Below are positions 26,092 through 34,606 of a stretch of 56,734 nt of DNA, one piece after another. Below the pieces are notes generated by a model that made no database searches, was not told where the DNA came from, and worked only from the letters and a program-made list of their open reading frames with translations. The first letter of the stretch is position 1. Each line of letters starts with the position of its first letter. The DNA comes from Gemmatimonadota bacterium. GTDB lineage: Bacteria; Gemmatimonadota; Gemmatimonadetes; Gemmatimonadales; GWC2-71-9. The translations under genes and the position numbers were made by a program. The DNA is taken from contig QHUB01000027.1 of the NCBI GenBank assembly GCA_003221035.1, positions 1 through 56,734 on the forward strand. The letters are read 5' to 3'.

Positions 26092-26766
26092 TCAGTTGCC
26101 TGCCAGACGCTCCACATTGAGATGCCGTGAGGGGATTTCGAGCTTCATCAGGCGCCCATTGTCGTCCAGCCACAGGTGCACGGTCTCAGGTCCTCCACCG
26201 TCCACCGTGATATGACGCAACCGGGCGGGGTCCCGGTTGAGCGACGTCGATGCCTGGCCGTGGTCCTGCACCTGGACGGCGTCGCGCCGCAGCGCGCGTG
26301 GGAAGATTGCCGTCAGCGGCGTCGGACCGGCGGCGGCGCGCCACGCGGCGAAGAGGTAGAGGGCGAAAACAGAGTCGTCGAGTACGACCGCCTTATCGCC
26401 GGTGGAGAATTCGCGCGCGCGCTCAGTGGCGCGAGCGACCATGCGGACTGTAAAGCGTCCGCGGCCCAGCTCGCCAAGGATCCGGGACGGTTGCCGCGGG
26501 TCGGCGACGTCGTACTGCAACATGACCGGCATCGTGTCGCCGTTCACTTCCAGAATGGGCGCGAGCACGATCACCGGCCGGGCGCGGTCGTAGCGAATGG
26601 TCGTCGCCAGTGTCCAGCCCGTTTCACCGCGAGAGAGGCGGCCGTGACTCAGGCGAAACGACTCGCGCGCGACCTCCTGCGTGTCGACGCGGACGACGAA
26701 GACCCCCTCGTCGAGTGGGCTGCCCGCAGCCTGAAGGAGCGAGAGGAGGAAGAGGCCAGTGTTCAC
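26092..26766 (-). CDS. Exported protein, unknown function
   Basis: 224 residues from a GTG that overlaps the creatininase-family stop (GTGA). A short hydrophobic leader (MNTGLFLLSLLQAAGS) suggests export. The body alternates strands and polar residues (FVVRVDTQEVARESFRL, TIRYDRARPVIVLAPIL, VHLWLDDNGRLMKLEI), giving a beta-sandwich impression like DUF3108/DUF6134-type proteins. I cannot assign it to a family with certainty. Context suggests co-translation with the hydrolase upstream. Confidence 0.65.
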   Translation of the reverse strand: MNTGLFLLSLLQAAGSPLDEGVFVVRVDTQEVARESFRLSHGRLSRGETGWTLATTIRYDRARPVIVLAPILEVNGDTMPVMLQYDVADPRQPSRILGELGRGRFTVRMVARATERAREFSTGDKAVVLDDSVFALYLFAAWRAAAGPTPLTAIFPRALRRDAVQVQDHGQASTSLNRDPARLRHITVDGGGPETVHLWLDDNGRLMKLEIPSRHLNVERLAGN

Positions 26767-27482
26767 GCTGCTAGAGCCCCCAAAACTCGCGTGGCGATAC
26801 GGTCATGAATCATCTTATACAGGCGCGCCCCCTTTTCGGCAGACGCGAGGCTGGGTCGGCCGAGCGAACCGGGCGACAATGCCGGAACCGAGCCGGCGCC
26901 GCGCCGCCGGAACCGGGCCACTTGGCGCTCGGTGAGCAGAAAGTCCTGGGCGAGCTCCATATGGACCAGCTCGGGCGCGAGGTGGAGCATGAGAGACGTA
27001 TCGAGCTCGCCGCCATGGGTCGGTCCGGACGGGTCTTCGAGATAGTCGGTGAAGTCGAGGGCAAAGATGTCCACGGTGAATACTCGAGCCCGCCGCGTGC
27101 GCAGTGTGGAAAGGGCTTCTTGATGGGGATCATGTCCGTGGGCGGTAAGAATAATGAAAGTGTCCACGCCACACTGCTCCCAGGAGCCGAGCAGGTCGTT
27201 CATCCAGCGGTGCAGAGTCTTCCGGCGCACCGTCGCATTGCCCGGGAAGGGACGCTTGGTGGCGGTGTTCACGCCATACGATACCGTAGGGGCGCGCAGG
27301 ATGCCGAAGCCTCCCGACAAGTCGTCGGCGAGACGCTCGACGATGAGCGTGTCGCAGCCGAGCGGGAGGTGTGGTCCATGCTGCTCGCAGGTGCCAACGG
27401 GTACCAGCAGCCGTGAGTCGCGCGCGAGCGCGGCGCGCACGGCATCGGGGGTGAGAACGCTCAGATGCAGCGGCAAGCTCAC
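26763..27482 (-). CDS. Creatininase-family amidohydrolase
   Basis: 239 residues. Family metal-ligand motifs are present: EQHGPHLPLGCDT (Glu33, His35, Asp44), HGHDPH in the position of the usual NGHGGN, and HGGELDTS matching HAGExETS. This family hydrolyses cyclic or linear amides (creatinine, formamide intermediates) or processes mycofactocin-type peptides. No mycofactocin genes are visible, and HGHDPH departs from the consensus, so the substrate is open. I chose the GTG at 27482 because the conserved L-T-x-x-x-V-R segment begins about ten codons later; a TTG at 27476 is an alternative. The 5' end overlaps the divergent kinase gene by 18 bases. Confidence 0.8.
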   Translation of the reverse strand: MSLPLHLSVLTPDAVRAALARDSRLLVPVGTCEQHGPHLPLGCDTLIVERLADDLSGGFGILRAPTVSYGVNTATKRPFPGNATVRRKTLHRWMNDLLGSWEQCGVDTFIILTAHGHDPHQEALSTLRTRRARVFTVDIFALDFTDYLEDPSGPTHGGELDTSLMLHLAPELVHMELAQDFLLTERQVARFRRRGAGSVPALSPGSLGRPSLASAEKGARLYKMIHDRIATRVLGALAA

Positions 27483-30400
27483 GTTGTAGTCGCCGGCTGC
27501 CTCGCCAGCCTCGCCGCCGCCGAGTGGCTGCGGGGCGATGCGGGCGTCTGGGCGGTGCTCGCAGGGTTGGCCGGCGTTGCGGCGGTCGCGCTTGCGCTGC
27601 GGCCGCCTGGTCCTCGCCATACGCTGAGCGTCGCCGCGGGACTTGCGAGCCTGCTGCTCGGTGTGGTGCTCGGGGGCGGCGCGCTGCGCGTGTGGCGGAT
27701 CGAGTGCTGCTGGCCGGCGCTGCGCGAACAACGGGTCACCGGCGCCTCGCGTTCACTGCAGACCGCGCTGGGCGAGGCGATCGCTGAGGCGCGGCGCCTC
27801 GCGGAACGCGGTGCGACGGCGGCAGCGCTGCCGCGCGAGACGTTGTTCGACCAATTGGCGAGCACGGTGCCCGCGAGGGTCGGAGGGTCGTTCGAGCGCG
27901 GCGCCGCAGTGCTCAATGGAAACGAGGACGAGGATGTGCTGGCGTGGGCGGGACGCCACCGCGTGCTGCCCGCGGCACAGGATACGACCGAGCTCCAAAC
28001 GGTCATGACTCCATTCTACGCCGTGCTGGAGGCACGGCGCCAGACACAAGCCGCCACCTCGGTGGGCAGCGTGCTGCTGGCGGCGACGCCGGCAATCACG
28101 GATCGCGATCGCAGCGTTGCGGCATTGTTCGCGCGCGCGCATGGCGTTTCAATGCAGCTATTCCCACCCGGCGGAGGTCCGCGCGATTCGAGTGTCTTCG
28201 AGTTTTGTAATCCCCGCACGCCGTCCGGACAGCCCTGCGCGCCGGGCGACACGCTGTTCTCCGCACAAATGATCCCGCCATCGCAAGGAGACGCGAAACT
28301 CGCGGCGCTCGCCGACACCGCGCGGCTTGTCCGGCTCGCGCTCGCCCTGCTCCTTGGTGTGCTCCTCGCGACGGCGTCCGCGGGGAGATGGCGCTGGGGT
28401 GTACTTCTGGTCGCGGGGTGGGCATTGCTGCGCGCACCGGTGGGGCCTGCGGCGCTCTTCTCGCCGGCGACCTTCTATCGTCCCGTCCTGGGGTTGTGGG
28501 GGACGTCGGCCGGCTCCCTGCTCGTCATCGGCACATTGGTGCTGGTTGCCGCCGGCTCGCTCTGGCGTCGCGGCGTGCGTCGCACGTGGTGGGGCACGGC
28601 GGGCGCGGTGCTGCTGATCATCGCGGCGCCTTACATCGTGCGGTACTTCGGCCGCGGTATCGCCCCGCCCGCGGGCGGGGTCAGCCTGGTCTTGTGGTTG
28701 TCGTGGCAAGCAGCCCTCGCCGTCACGGCGATGGCTTTCATTCTCTTGGCGGCCGCACTGGTGCGGGGGTCCTCGGAGCCGCAACGCACGACGCCCGCGC
28801 TGGTCGGCGCGTGTGCCTGGGGCGCCGTCGCGGCGATCGGCGGTCTCTGGCTCTGGAACCCGCACGGGGCCTGGCCGGAGTGGTACACGTTCCTCTGGCT
28901 CCCGGCGCTCATCGGCGCCATCATGCCCGTGCCGCGGCGCTTTGCGCTCGCGGGCATGGCGGTGGTCGCGGGTACGGCGGCCGCATTGTTGACGTGGGGC
29001 GCCGACATCGAAGGACGGCTCTCACTCGCCACGCGCGACGCGCAACGGCTCGGTCACGAAGGCGATCCGGTTGCGGTCGCGTTGCTCGAGCGACTGAGCG
29101 ACCAGGTCTCGGCGCCCGGTCAGCAGCCGCTGCGCACCGCCGGCGACCTGTACGCGCTCTGGGTGGGATCCGCGCTTGGCGCGCAGGATTATCCCGCCAT
29201 GCTCGAGCTCTGGGGCGCGCGGCCCAACGCGCCGCTCCTCGCCGAGCTGCAGCTGGCGCAGCTGGACTTACGGCCGGGTTTTCTCGCGACGCTCGCGCGG
29301 AATGCGCCGGCGAGTCCCTGTATCGAACGGCACGAAGCGATTCCGGGCGTTCATTATATCCTGGTCGCGCCGCTCGCCAACGGCACGGTGTTGACCGTCG
29401 GCGTGGGTCCGCGCACGAGACTCTTGCCGCCCAACCGCATCGCACGCTTCCTCCGCGGTGACGCCGGCGTCGAGCCGCCATACACGATCTCGCTGTCCTT
29501 GCCCGTGCAAACCACGACGGTCCGAAACACCGTCGACTGGCGGCGGGAGGGCTGGACCGCACGGGGCGAGCGCCAAATCGAAGCACCCGACGGGGTCCAT
29601 CACGTCCATCTGCGCGTATCCCTCGGCGGGCCGTGGGGCTTGTTGGTCCGCGGCATTCTGGTCGTCGGACTCGACGTGATCCTGCTCGGCGGAATCTGGT
29701 TGTTCGGATTCGTGGTCGCCGAAGGCGGGCGGGCCCGCGTGCCCGTGCTCATTACCACGTGGCGTGCGAGTTATCGCGCGCAGCTCACGTCGGTGCTCAT
29801 CACGTTCTTTGTTCTGCCTGTTCTTGCGTTCGCCGCATGGAGCTTTGCGCGGCTCTCCGACGACGCGCGTCGTTCCGGCGATCTCCTCATTCGCCAGACG
29901 CTGCGCGATGCCGCGTCCGGCGCCTTGAACGTGGCGCAGGAGCGGCAGGAGACCATCGGACGCTCACTCTCGGAGCTCGGGCGCAATCTCGATGCGGAGT
30001 TGTGGCTGTATCGCGGTGGTCTTCTGGTCGCGACGAGCTCTCCGGTCATGGCGGAGCTCGGGCTGGTCGACCCGTTCCTCACGCCGGCCGCATTTCGCGC
30101 CACGCTGGAGGATGAGCTCGAAGTGACGTTGGACGCCCGGACGGCGGGCCGCTCGACGCGGATCGGGTATCTCGTCGTTGCACCGGGTCCGCCGGGCGAG
30201 CAGGCAGTGCTCGCGGCCCCACAACTGCTCGATGACGAGCTCGTGCGCCGGCAACAGGAGGACTTGGTCCTGGCGCTCGTGCTGGGCACGCTCGTGGGCT
30301 TGATCGCCGCGGTGTATCTCGCGGGGCTCGCGGCGCGGCGGCTGGCCAAACCGGTGGCCGCCTTGCGTGACGCCGCGATCGCGGTGGGGCGGGGGAATGT

Positions 30401-31526
30401 GCCGCCGGCGTTCCCGCCGGGCGCGCCGCGCGAGTTCGAACCGGTGATGAGCGCATTCGACCGGATGGTCACCGATGTCCGGCGCAGTCAGGCCGCGATC
30501 GAGGAAGCGCGTCTCCGAACCGCGCGCGTGCTCGCCAACGTCGCGACGGGGGTGATCGCCGTCGACGACGGGCTGCGGGTCACGATGGCCAACCCACGGG
30601 CGTCGGAGCTCGTGCTGGGCGGCGGCGACCGGCTGGCGCCGGGCAACGTGCTGCCGCAGACGACCGCGGACGGGTGGGCGCCCGTGTGGCAGGCCGTCGC
30701 GGCGTTCATCGCGGACAATCGCGACGTCATCAAGGAGCTCGAGTTCGAAATCGGCGGCCGGCAAATTCGCGTCCAGCTCGCGTTGCTCGGCGCGGCCCCG
30801 GACGGCTGCGTCATCGCCCTCGACGACGCGACGGCACTCGCGCGCGCGGCGCGCGTGCTCGCGTGGGGCGAGATGGCGCGCCAGGTCGCGCACGAGATCA
30901 AGAATCCGCTCACGCCGATTCGCCTCGGTATCCAGCACCTGCAGCGCATCCGCGGGGGGGGCGTCAAAGGCCAGTCGTCGAGTTTTGAAGCGACACTCAC
31001 CGAGACGTCCGAGCGCATTCTCGCCGAGATCGACCGGCTCGACGGAATCGCGCGCGCGTTTTCCCGGTTCGGCGCGCCGTCGGCGGCCGAACAGGTTCCG
31101 CTCGAGCCGGTGGATCTCGCCGCGATCGCGCGCGAAGTCGTGCAGCTCTACGAGTTCGGCTCTGCCACGCGGTTCGAGGTGCGCGCGAGCAACGGCACGC
31201 CCCCGCCGGCGCTCGCGCGCAAGGACGAGGTCAAGGAAGTGCTCGTGAACCTGCTGGAGAATGCGCGCAACGCCGACGCGAAGGGCGTGACTGTCCAGGT
31301 GGCGCCGACGGGACGTCAGTTGACGGTCGTGGACGACGGCCGCGGTATCCCGGCGGACGTCCTGCCGCGCGTGTTTGAACCGACCTTTTCGACAACCTCG
31401 AGCGGTGCGGGCCTGGGGCTGGCCATTGCGCGGCGGCTGGTGGAGAGCTGGGGCGGTGCGATCACGCTGGAAAGCGAGGCCGGCAAAGGGACACGGGTCA
31501 CTCTGACGCTCCAAACAGCACCTTAA
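27465..31526 (+). CDS. Large membrane sensor histidine kinase, NtrY-like
   Basis: 1353 residues. The N-terminal third contains many hydrophobic helices (two within 1-70, several between about 285 and 510). An extracytoplasmic sensory region (about 520-720) and further helices follow. Then come a HAMP linker (LAARRLAKPVAALRDAAIAV), a PAS-like domain (VLANVATGVIAVDDGLRVTM), HisKA with phospho-His about 1143 (QVAHEIKNPLTPIRLGIQHL), and an ATPase domain with EVLVNLLENARNA, VDDGRGIP and GAGLGLAIARRLV. The EIKNPLTPI motif is that of NtrY kinases. No response regulator is adjacent. The ATG has CGGGGGTGAG (27446-27455) upstream, inside the opposite gene. Confidence 0.9.
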   Translation: MQRQAHVVVAGCLASLAAAEWLRGDAGVWAVLAGLAGVAAVALALRPPGPRHTLSVAAGLASLLLGVVLGGGALRVWRIECCWPALREQRVTGASRSLQTALGEAIAEARRLAERGATAAALPRETLFDQLASTVPARVGGSFERGAAVLNGNEDEDVLAWAGRHRVLPAAQDTTELQTVMTPFYAVLEARRQTQAATSVGSVLLAATPAITDRDRSVAALFARAHGVSMQLFPPGGGPRDSSVFEFCNPRTPSGQPCAPGDTLFSAQMIPPSQGDAKLAALADTARLVRLALALLLGVLLATASAGRWRWGVLLVAGWALLRAPVGPAALFSPATFYRPVLGLWGTSAGSLLVIGTLVLVAAGSLWRRGVRRTWWGTAGAVLLIIAAPYIVRYFGRGIAPPAGGVSLVLWLSWQAALAVTAMAFILLAAALVRGSSEPQRTTPALVGACAWGAVAAIGGLWLWNPHGAWPEWYTFLWLPALIGAIMPVPRRFALAGMAVVAGTAAALLTWGADIEGRLSLATRDAQRLGHEGDPVAVALLERLSDQVSAPGQQPLRTAGDLYALWVGSALGAQDYPAMLELWGARPNAPLLAELQLAQLDLRPGFLATLARNAPASPCIERHEAIPGVHYILVAPLANGTVLTVGVGPRTRLLPPNRIARFLRGDAGVEPPYTISLSLPVQTTTVRNTVDWRREGWTARGERQIEAPDGVHHVHLRVSLGGPWGLLVRGILVVGLDVILLGGIWLFGFVVAEGGRARVPVLITTWRASYRAQLTSVLITFFVLPVLAFAAWSFARLSDDARRSGDLLIRQTLRDAASGALNVAQERQETIGRSLSELGRNLDAELWLYRGGLLVATSSPVMAELGLVDPFLTPAAFRATLEDELEVTLDARTAGRSTRIGYLVVAPGPPGEQAVLAAPQLLDDELVRRQQEDLVLALVLGTLVGLIAAVYLAGLAARRLAKPVAALRDAAIAVGRGNVPPAFPPGAPREFEPVMSAFDRMVTDVRRSQAAIEEARLRTARVLANVATGVIAVDDGLRVTMANPRASELVLGGGDRLAPGNVLPQTTADGWAPVWQAVAAFIADNRDVIKELEFEIGGRQIRVQLALLGAAPDGCVIALDDATALARAARVLAWGEMARQVAHEIKNPLTPIRLGIQHLQRIRGGGVKGQSSSFEATLTETSERILAEIDRLDGIARAFSRFGAPSAAEQVPLEPVDLAAIAREVVQLYEFGSATRFEVRASNGTPPPALARKDEVKEVLVNLLENARNADAKGVTVQVAPTGRQLTVVDDGRGIPADVLPRVFEPTFSTTSSGAGLGLAIARRLVESWGGAITLESEAGKGTRVTLTLQTAP

Positions 31527-31621
31527 AGGAGCGCCCGGGTGACCTTCCTCACACCTCATAATGGAAAAAACGAACACAATGTGCAAAGTTGTGTCGGCTT
31601 TTCCCTTGTCCGAGGTGCCCC

Positions 31622-32986
31622 GTGCGTATCGGAGTCGTCGCGTTTGCGCTGGTCTTGCTCGTCCTCGCGCCGGTCCGAGCGGCGCACGCGCAGTTTTCAT
31701 TTGATGCGCGGCGCTTCGGCATGGGTGGGGTCTCGCTGGGTCGCGACGGCAGTGTCAGTCGCTTCAACCCCGCCTATCGCGCGGTCAAGAAGCGGAGCGG
31801 CCTGAACGGCGCGCCCAAGATCTCGATTCCGATCCCCCTCGGCCTCGTCGACTTCCTGCAGCAGCATCCCCTCGGCCGGTTGCGGTACGACCCGATGTTC
31901 AATCCCGACTCGGCGGGCTTCAACCCCATCGCGTTGATGAACCTGATTACGAGCCCGCCGATTTTTTACGATTTGAAGAAACCGCCGGCCCCCACGAACG
32001 ACGTCGAGTTCACGATCGGGAAGAACGCGTTCGTCATGGACCTCGGCCAGGCGCAGGTGCTCATTCCCGAGCAGGAGTTCGGGTTGGGCAGCACGAGTCG
32101 CGTGCTCGACATCCCCGGCCCTGGATTCGCGGGCTTCCATGCCGGCGTGATGTGGTTCCTGAATTACGACATCGGCATGACGTTGGACGATTCGCTGCGC
32201 CGCGTGCTGAAGGAAGCGGACTCGGTACGCGCGAACTCGGTCTATTCCGTGCGCGCCGATGCACTCGGGCAGAGCGGCATCGCGCCGACGCTCAGTTATT
32301 CCGGCAGGCTCACGCACGGCGCCGGCGGAGCGGATTCGTCGGATGACGGCGTTTACCTCGGCGGCGCCGCTCACTATTACCTCGGCGCGGGCTATGCGCG
32401 TGGGCAGGGACCGGCAGGATTCGTGACCGGTACGCCCGTGTTCGGCACCGCGCCGACTCCCTTGCTCGACGACACGGTGTGGACGTCGAACAAGGCGTTC
32501 GCGACCGGCTTCGGCGGCGACGTCGGGGTCGCCTGGATTTCCGGTCCGTTCGAAGTGGGCTTCGGGGTCAACGACATTGGCGCGACCCTGAGCTGGTCGG
32601 ATACGAAGGTGCAGCGCTTCCGCTACTTCTCGGCGGGCGACTCCCTCAGCACCGAGCTCGTGGCCAATCACGTGCCGACGAGAACGAAGTTGCCGATCAC
32701 CTACGTCGCGAACTCGGCGATCCGGATGGGCACCGGCACGACGGTCGGTGGCGACGTCGTCAATTCCGGACGCGGCACCGTGATCCACGTCGGTGTCGAG
32801 CAGCGCTACACGGTGTTCGCCATTCGCGGCGGCGTGTCCCGCGATCAACGCAAGCATATGCAGTTCGGGTTCGGCGGCGGACTCCGGTTCGGCGGCCTGG
32901 GACTCGACGTCGGGTTCTGGACGCACAGTCCCTCATTGTCCGAGAAGCGCGCCATGACGATGGCGACGTCGATCTCGATTTACTAA
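31622..32986 (+). CDS. Outer membrane beta-barrel protein, unknown
   Basis: 454 residues from the GTG at 31622, preceded by GAGGTG (31611-31616). A signal peptide ends at AAHAQ. The mature N-terminus FSFDARRFGMGGVSLGRDGS resembles the start of TraF/FadL-type barrel proteins. Multiple amphipathic strands follow, ending in the aromatic C-terminus SISIY expected for BAM recognition. The gene starts about 95 bases after the histidine kinase and is followed ten bases later by a lipoprotein. It probably sits in the outer membrane; the cargo is unknown. Confidence 0.75.
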   Translation: MRIGVVAFALVLLVLAPVRAAHAQFSFDARRFGMGGVSLGRDGSVSRFNPAYRAVKKRSGLNGAPKISIPIPLGLVDFLQQHPLGRLRYDPMFNPDSAGFNPIALMNLITSPPIFYDLKKPPAPTNDVEFTIGKNAFVMDLGQAQVLIPEQEFGLGSTSRVLDIPGPGFAGFHAGVMWFLNYDIGMTLDDSLRRVLKEADSVRANSVYSVRADALGQSGIAPTLSYSGRLTHGAGGADSSDDGVYLGGAAHYYLGAGYARGQGPAGFVTGTPVFGTAPTPLLDDTVWTSNKAFATGFGGDVGVAWISGPFEVGFGVNDIGATLSWSDTKVQRFRYFSAGDSLSTELVANHVPTRTKLPITYVANSAIRMGTGTTVGGDVVNSGRGTVIHVGVEQRYTVFAIRGGVSRDQRKHMQFGFGGGLRFGGLGLDVGFWTHSPSLSEKRAMTMATSISIY

Positions 32987-32996
32987 AGAGGAATCT

Positions 32997-33533
32997 ATGA
33001 AGGCATGTGCTGCCGCTTTGCTCGTGTGCGTCGCCGCGTGCGGCCAGGGGAAAGCGATATTCAACGTGGACGTCTACAGCTACATGGCGGGAACGGGGAA
33101 GGACACAATTCAGTACTTCATTCCGCCCGCGACATCCGACAGCGCTTCGACGGTGCTGAAAGTCAGTCTGCCACCCGGCTTCGGCAGCTCGAGCGTGGAT
33201 TCCGTCAAGATCACGACTGGCAACGCGGACCTGCTGAACGCCGGTGGAACGGGCTCGATCGGTTTTTCGCTGTACTTCGCCGCTGACTCAGCCGGCACCT
33301 ACACGGCGCCGGCCGCTCTGAGTATTCCCTCGACTGCCGTGAGCGGTCCGGATACCGTGGCCGTGGCGATAACGGGAGACCTGAGCGGCATCGTGGACAG
33401 CTTGTTCAAGCAGAATGTGCTCTGGGTGCGCATTCAAGCGAAGGGAACGAATGGCGGCGCCACCCTCGTCTCGGGGAAGGGTGTGCTCACCGCCCTGCTG
33501 ATTCGCGTCGTTCTGCAGGACAAAGTCTTCTAG
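32997..33533 (+). CDS. Lipoprotein, unknown function
   Basis: 178 residues with signal MKACAAALLVCVAACGQG (lipobox Cys about residue 15). The Shine-Dalgarno AAAGAGG lies just upstream. The mature part is Thr/Ser/Gly-rich and beta-like. It follows the barrel gene by ten bases, so the two are probably co-transcribed. Its TAG stop directly touches the TAG of the convergent gene, with no spacer. No family recognised. Confidence 0.7.
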   Translation: MKACAAALLVCVAACGQGKAIFNVDVYSYMAGTGKDTIQYFIPPATSDSASTVLKVSLPPGFGSSSVDSVKITTGNADLLNAGGTGSIGFSLYFAADSAGTYTAPAALSIPSTAVSGPDTVAVAITGDLSGIVDSLFKQNVLWVRIQAKGTNGGATLVSGKGVLTALLIRVVLQDKVF

Positions 33534-34073
33534 CTACTTCACCGAGTACTTTCGGCCCTCCAGGCAGGCGGTCATCCCCTTCTTGAAGGTGTCGATCTTC
33601 TGCGCCACTTGCTGCTGGCTCTGGGCCGCGCCAGCCTGCGCTGCCTGGGCGGAGGCCTGCTTGCGTGCTCGGCGACCACCGACCGCGCCCGCCGCGGCGC
33701 CGATCGCCGCTCCCGTGCCGGCGTCGCCGGCGATCGCGCCAATCGCTGCACCGCCAACCGCTCCCCTGGCCGCGCCACCGACGGCAGCACCTTTCGTCGC
33801 CGAATCGGTCTTCGCCTGCGCTGCCCTCGCCGCGGAATCGGTATTCGCTTTCACCGTCGCGGGATCGATCCCCGTATTCTCTTTCGCCCAGCCGTAGCAC
33901 TGCTGCTCATCCAGCAGCTGCTGGTCCTTCGTCTGGTTGTCGCTCGGGAATACGATCAGTCCGAACTGGCTCGCGGGCGAAACCGGAGCGCCGGCGGGTT
34001 GGGCCGTTGGCTGTTGTGCGACCGCGGAAGAGGCGATCAGCGAAAGACCGGCGAGTGTGACGATGATCCGCAT
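33534..34073 (-). CDS. Exported glycine-zipper protein
   Basis: 179 residues with signal peptide MRIIVTLAGLSLIASSAVAQ. An Ala/Gly-rich hydrophobic stretch (about 93-133: GGAARGAVGGAAIGAIAG and following) is a typical glycine-zipper, capable of membrane insertion. Two cysteines flank it (QQCYGW, TACLEG), and the C-terminal KKGMTACLEGRKYSVK resembles YMGG/glycine-zipper family ends. It may be associated with the outer membrane. The start has AGGAGA nearby on the minus strand. Confidence 0.75.
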   Translation of the reverse strand: MRIIVTLAGLSLIASSAVAQQPTAQPAGAPVSPASQFGLIVFPSDNQTKDQQLLDEQQCYGWAKENTGIDPATVKANTDSAARAAQAKTDSATKGAAVGGAARGAVGGAAIGAIAGDAGTGAAIGAAAGAVGGRRARKQASAQAAQAGAAQSQQQVAQKIDTFKKGMTACLEGRKYSVK

Positions 34074-34106
34074 GGTATCTCCTTCAGCGACTACAGTTGA
34101 TTGCGT

Positions 34107-34487
34107 TTATGGTCCGACCCGCATGCGTGCCGACATTTCGTTTGCCACGTTGTGGTCCCACACGTTCTTCTGATGCACGTCCAGAACCCCCCGAACCGCC
34201 TCGAGCGCTTGCGTCAACAGGCCGCGGGTCGTTTCAAGGGTTGCCGAGTCGGGAGCCGTCAGCGCCGTTGGAGGCAGGCGGCTCATGTACGTCACCCGTA
34301 TGGAGTCCACGGCGTGCTGCTGGTGCGCCGTCAGTGTGATGTCCTTGAGCAGGGCCTGCAGCAACGGACTCGGATCCAGAGCACGTGCGGCTGAATCAGG
34401 CTTGGCTTGGGGAGGCGGCGTCTGCGCACGCGCGGTGCCCACACCGGCGAGCGCAACCAGAGTCAAAACGGTGAGGTAGCGCTTCAT
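34107..34487 (-). CDS. Small exported protein, possibly Spy/CpxP-like
   Basis: 126 residues from the ATG at 34487, with signal peptide ending at TARAQ. The mature protein is helical and Gln/Leu/Ala-rich. LLKDITLTAHQQHAVDSIR recalls the L-T-x-x-Q repeat of Spy/CpxP-type periplasmic chaperone-like proteins, but the match is short and function is not assured. It shares a 119-bp divergent gap with the DUF3943 gene. Confidence 0.6.
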   Translation of the reverse strand: MKRYLTVLTLVALAGVGTARAQTPPPQAKPDSAARALDPSPLLQALLKDITLTAHQQHAVDSIRVTYMSRLPPTALTAPDSATLETTRGLLTQALEAVRGVLDVHQKNVWDHNVANEMSARMRVGP

Positions 34488-34520
34488 ACCCAAGCGTACG
34501 GCCGGCGCCGGGCCGACGCA

Positions 34521-34536
34521 TTGGACTTTGGTCTAA
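34521..34536. repeat. Copy of the 16-bp dyad motif (copy a)
   Basis: TTGGACTTTGGTCTAA lies between divergent starts at 34487 (minus) and 34607 (plus). The ends form an interrupted dyad (TTxGAC-N4-GTCxAA) around the core TTTG that is shared with copies elsewhere in the right half. It is a candidate operator or promoter element. Confidence 0.5.
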
Positions 34537-34606
34537 TCGAGACGGCATTCGGATGACCCGAAGGTCGCATATCAGGCCGGGAAGGCGAATTACAACGTTG
34601 CCCACC

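Noticed and set aside
29964-31700. 578-codon minus-strand open frame opposite the histidine kinase
   Set aside because: Antisense to conserved HisKA and ATPase motifs; Arg-rich without domains.
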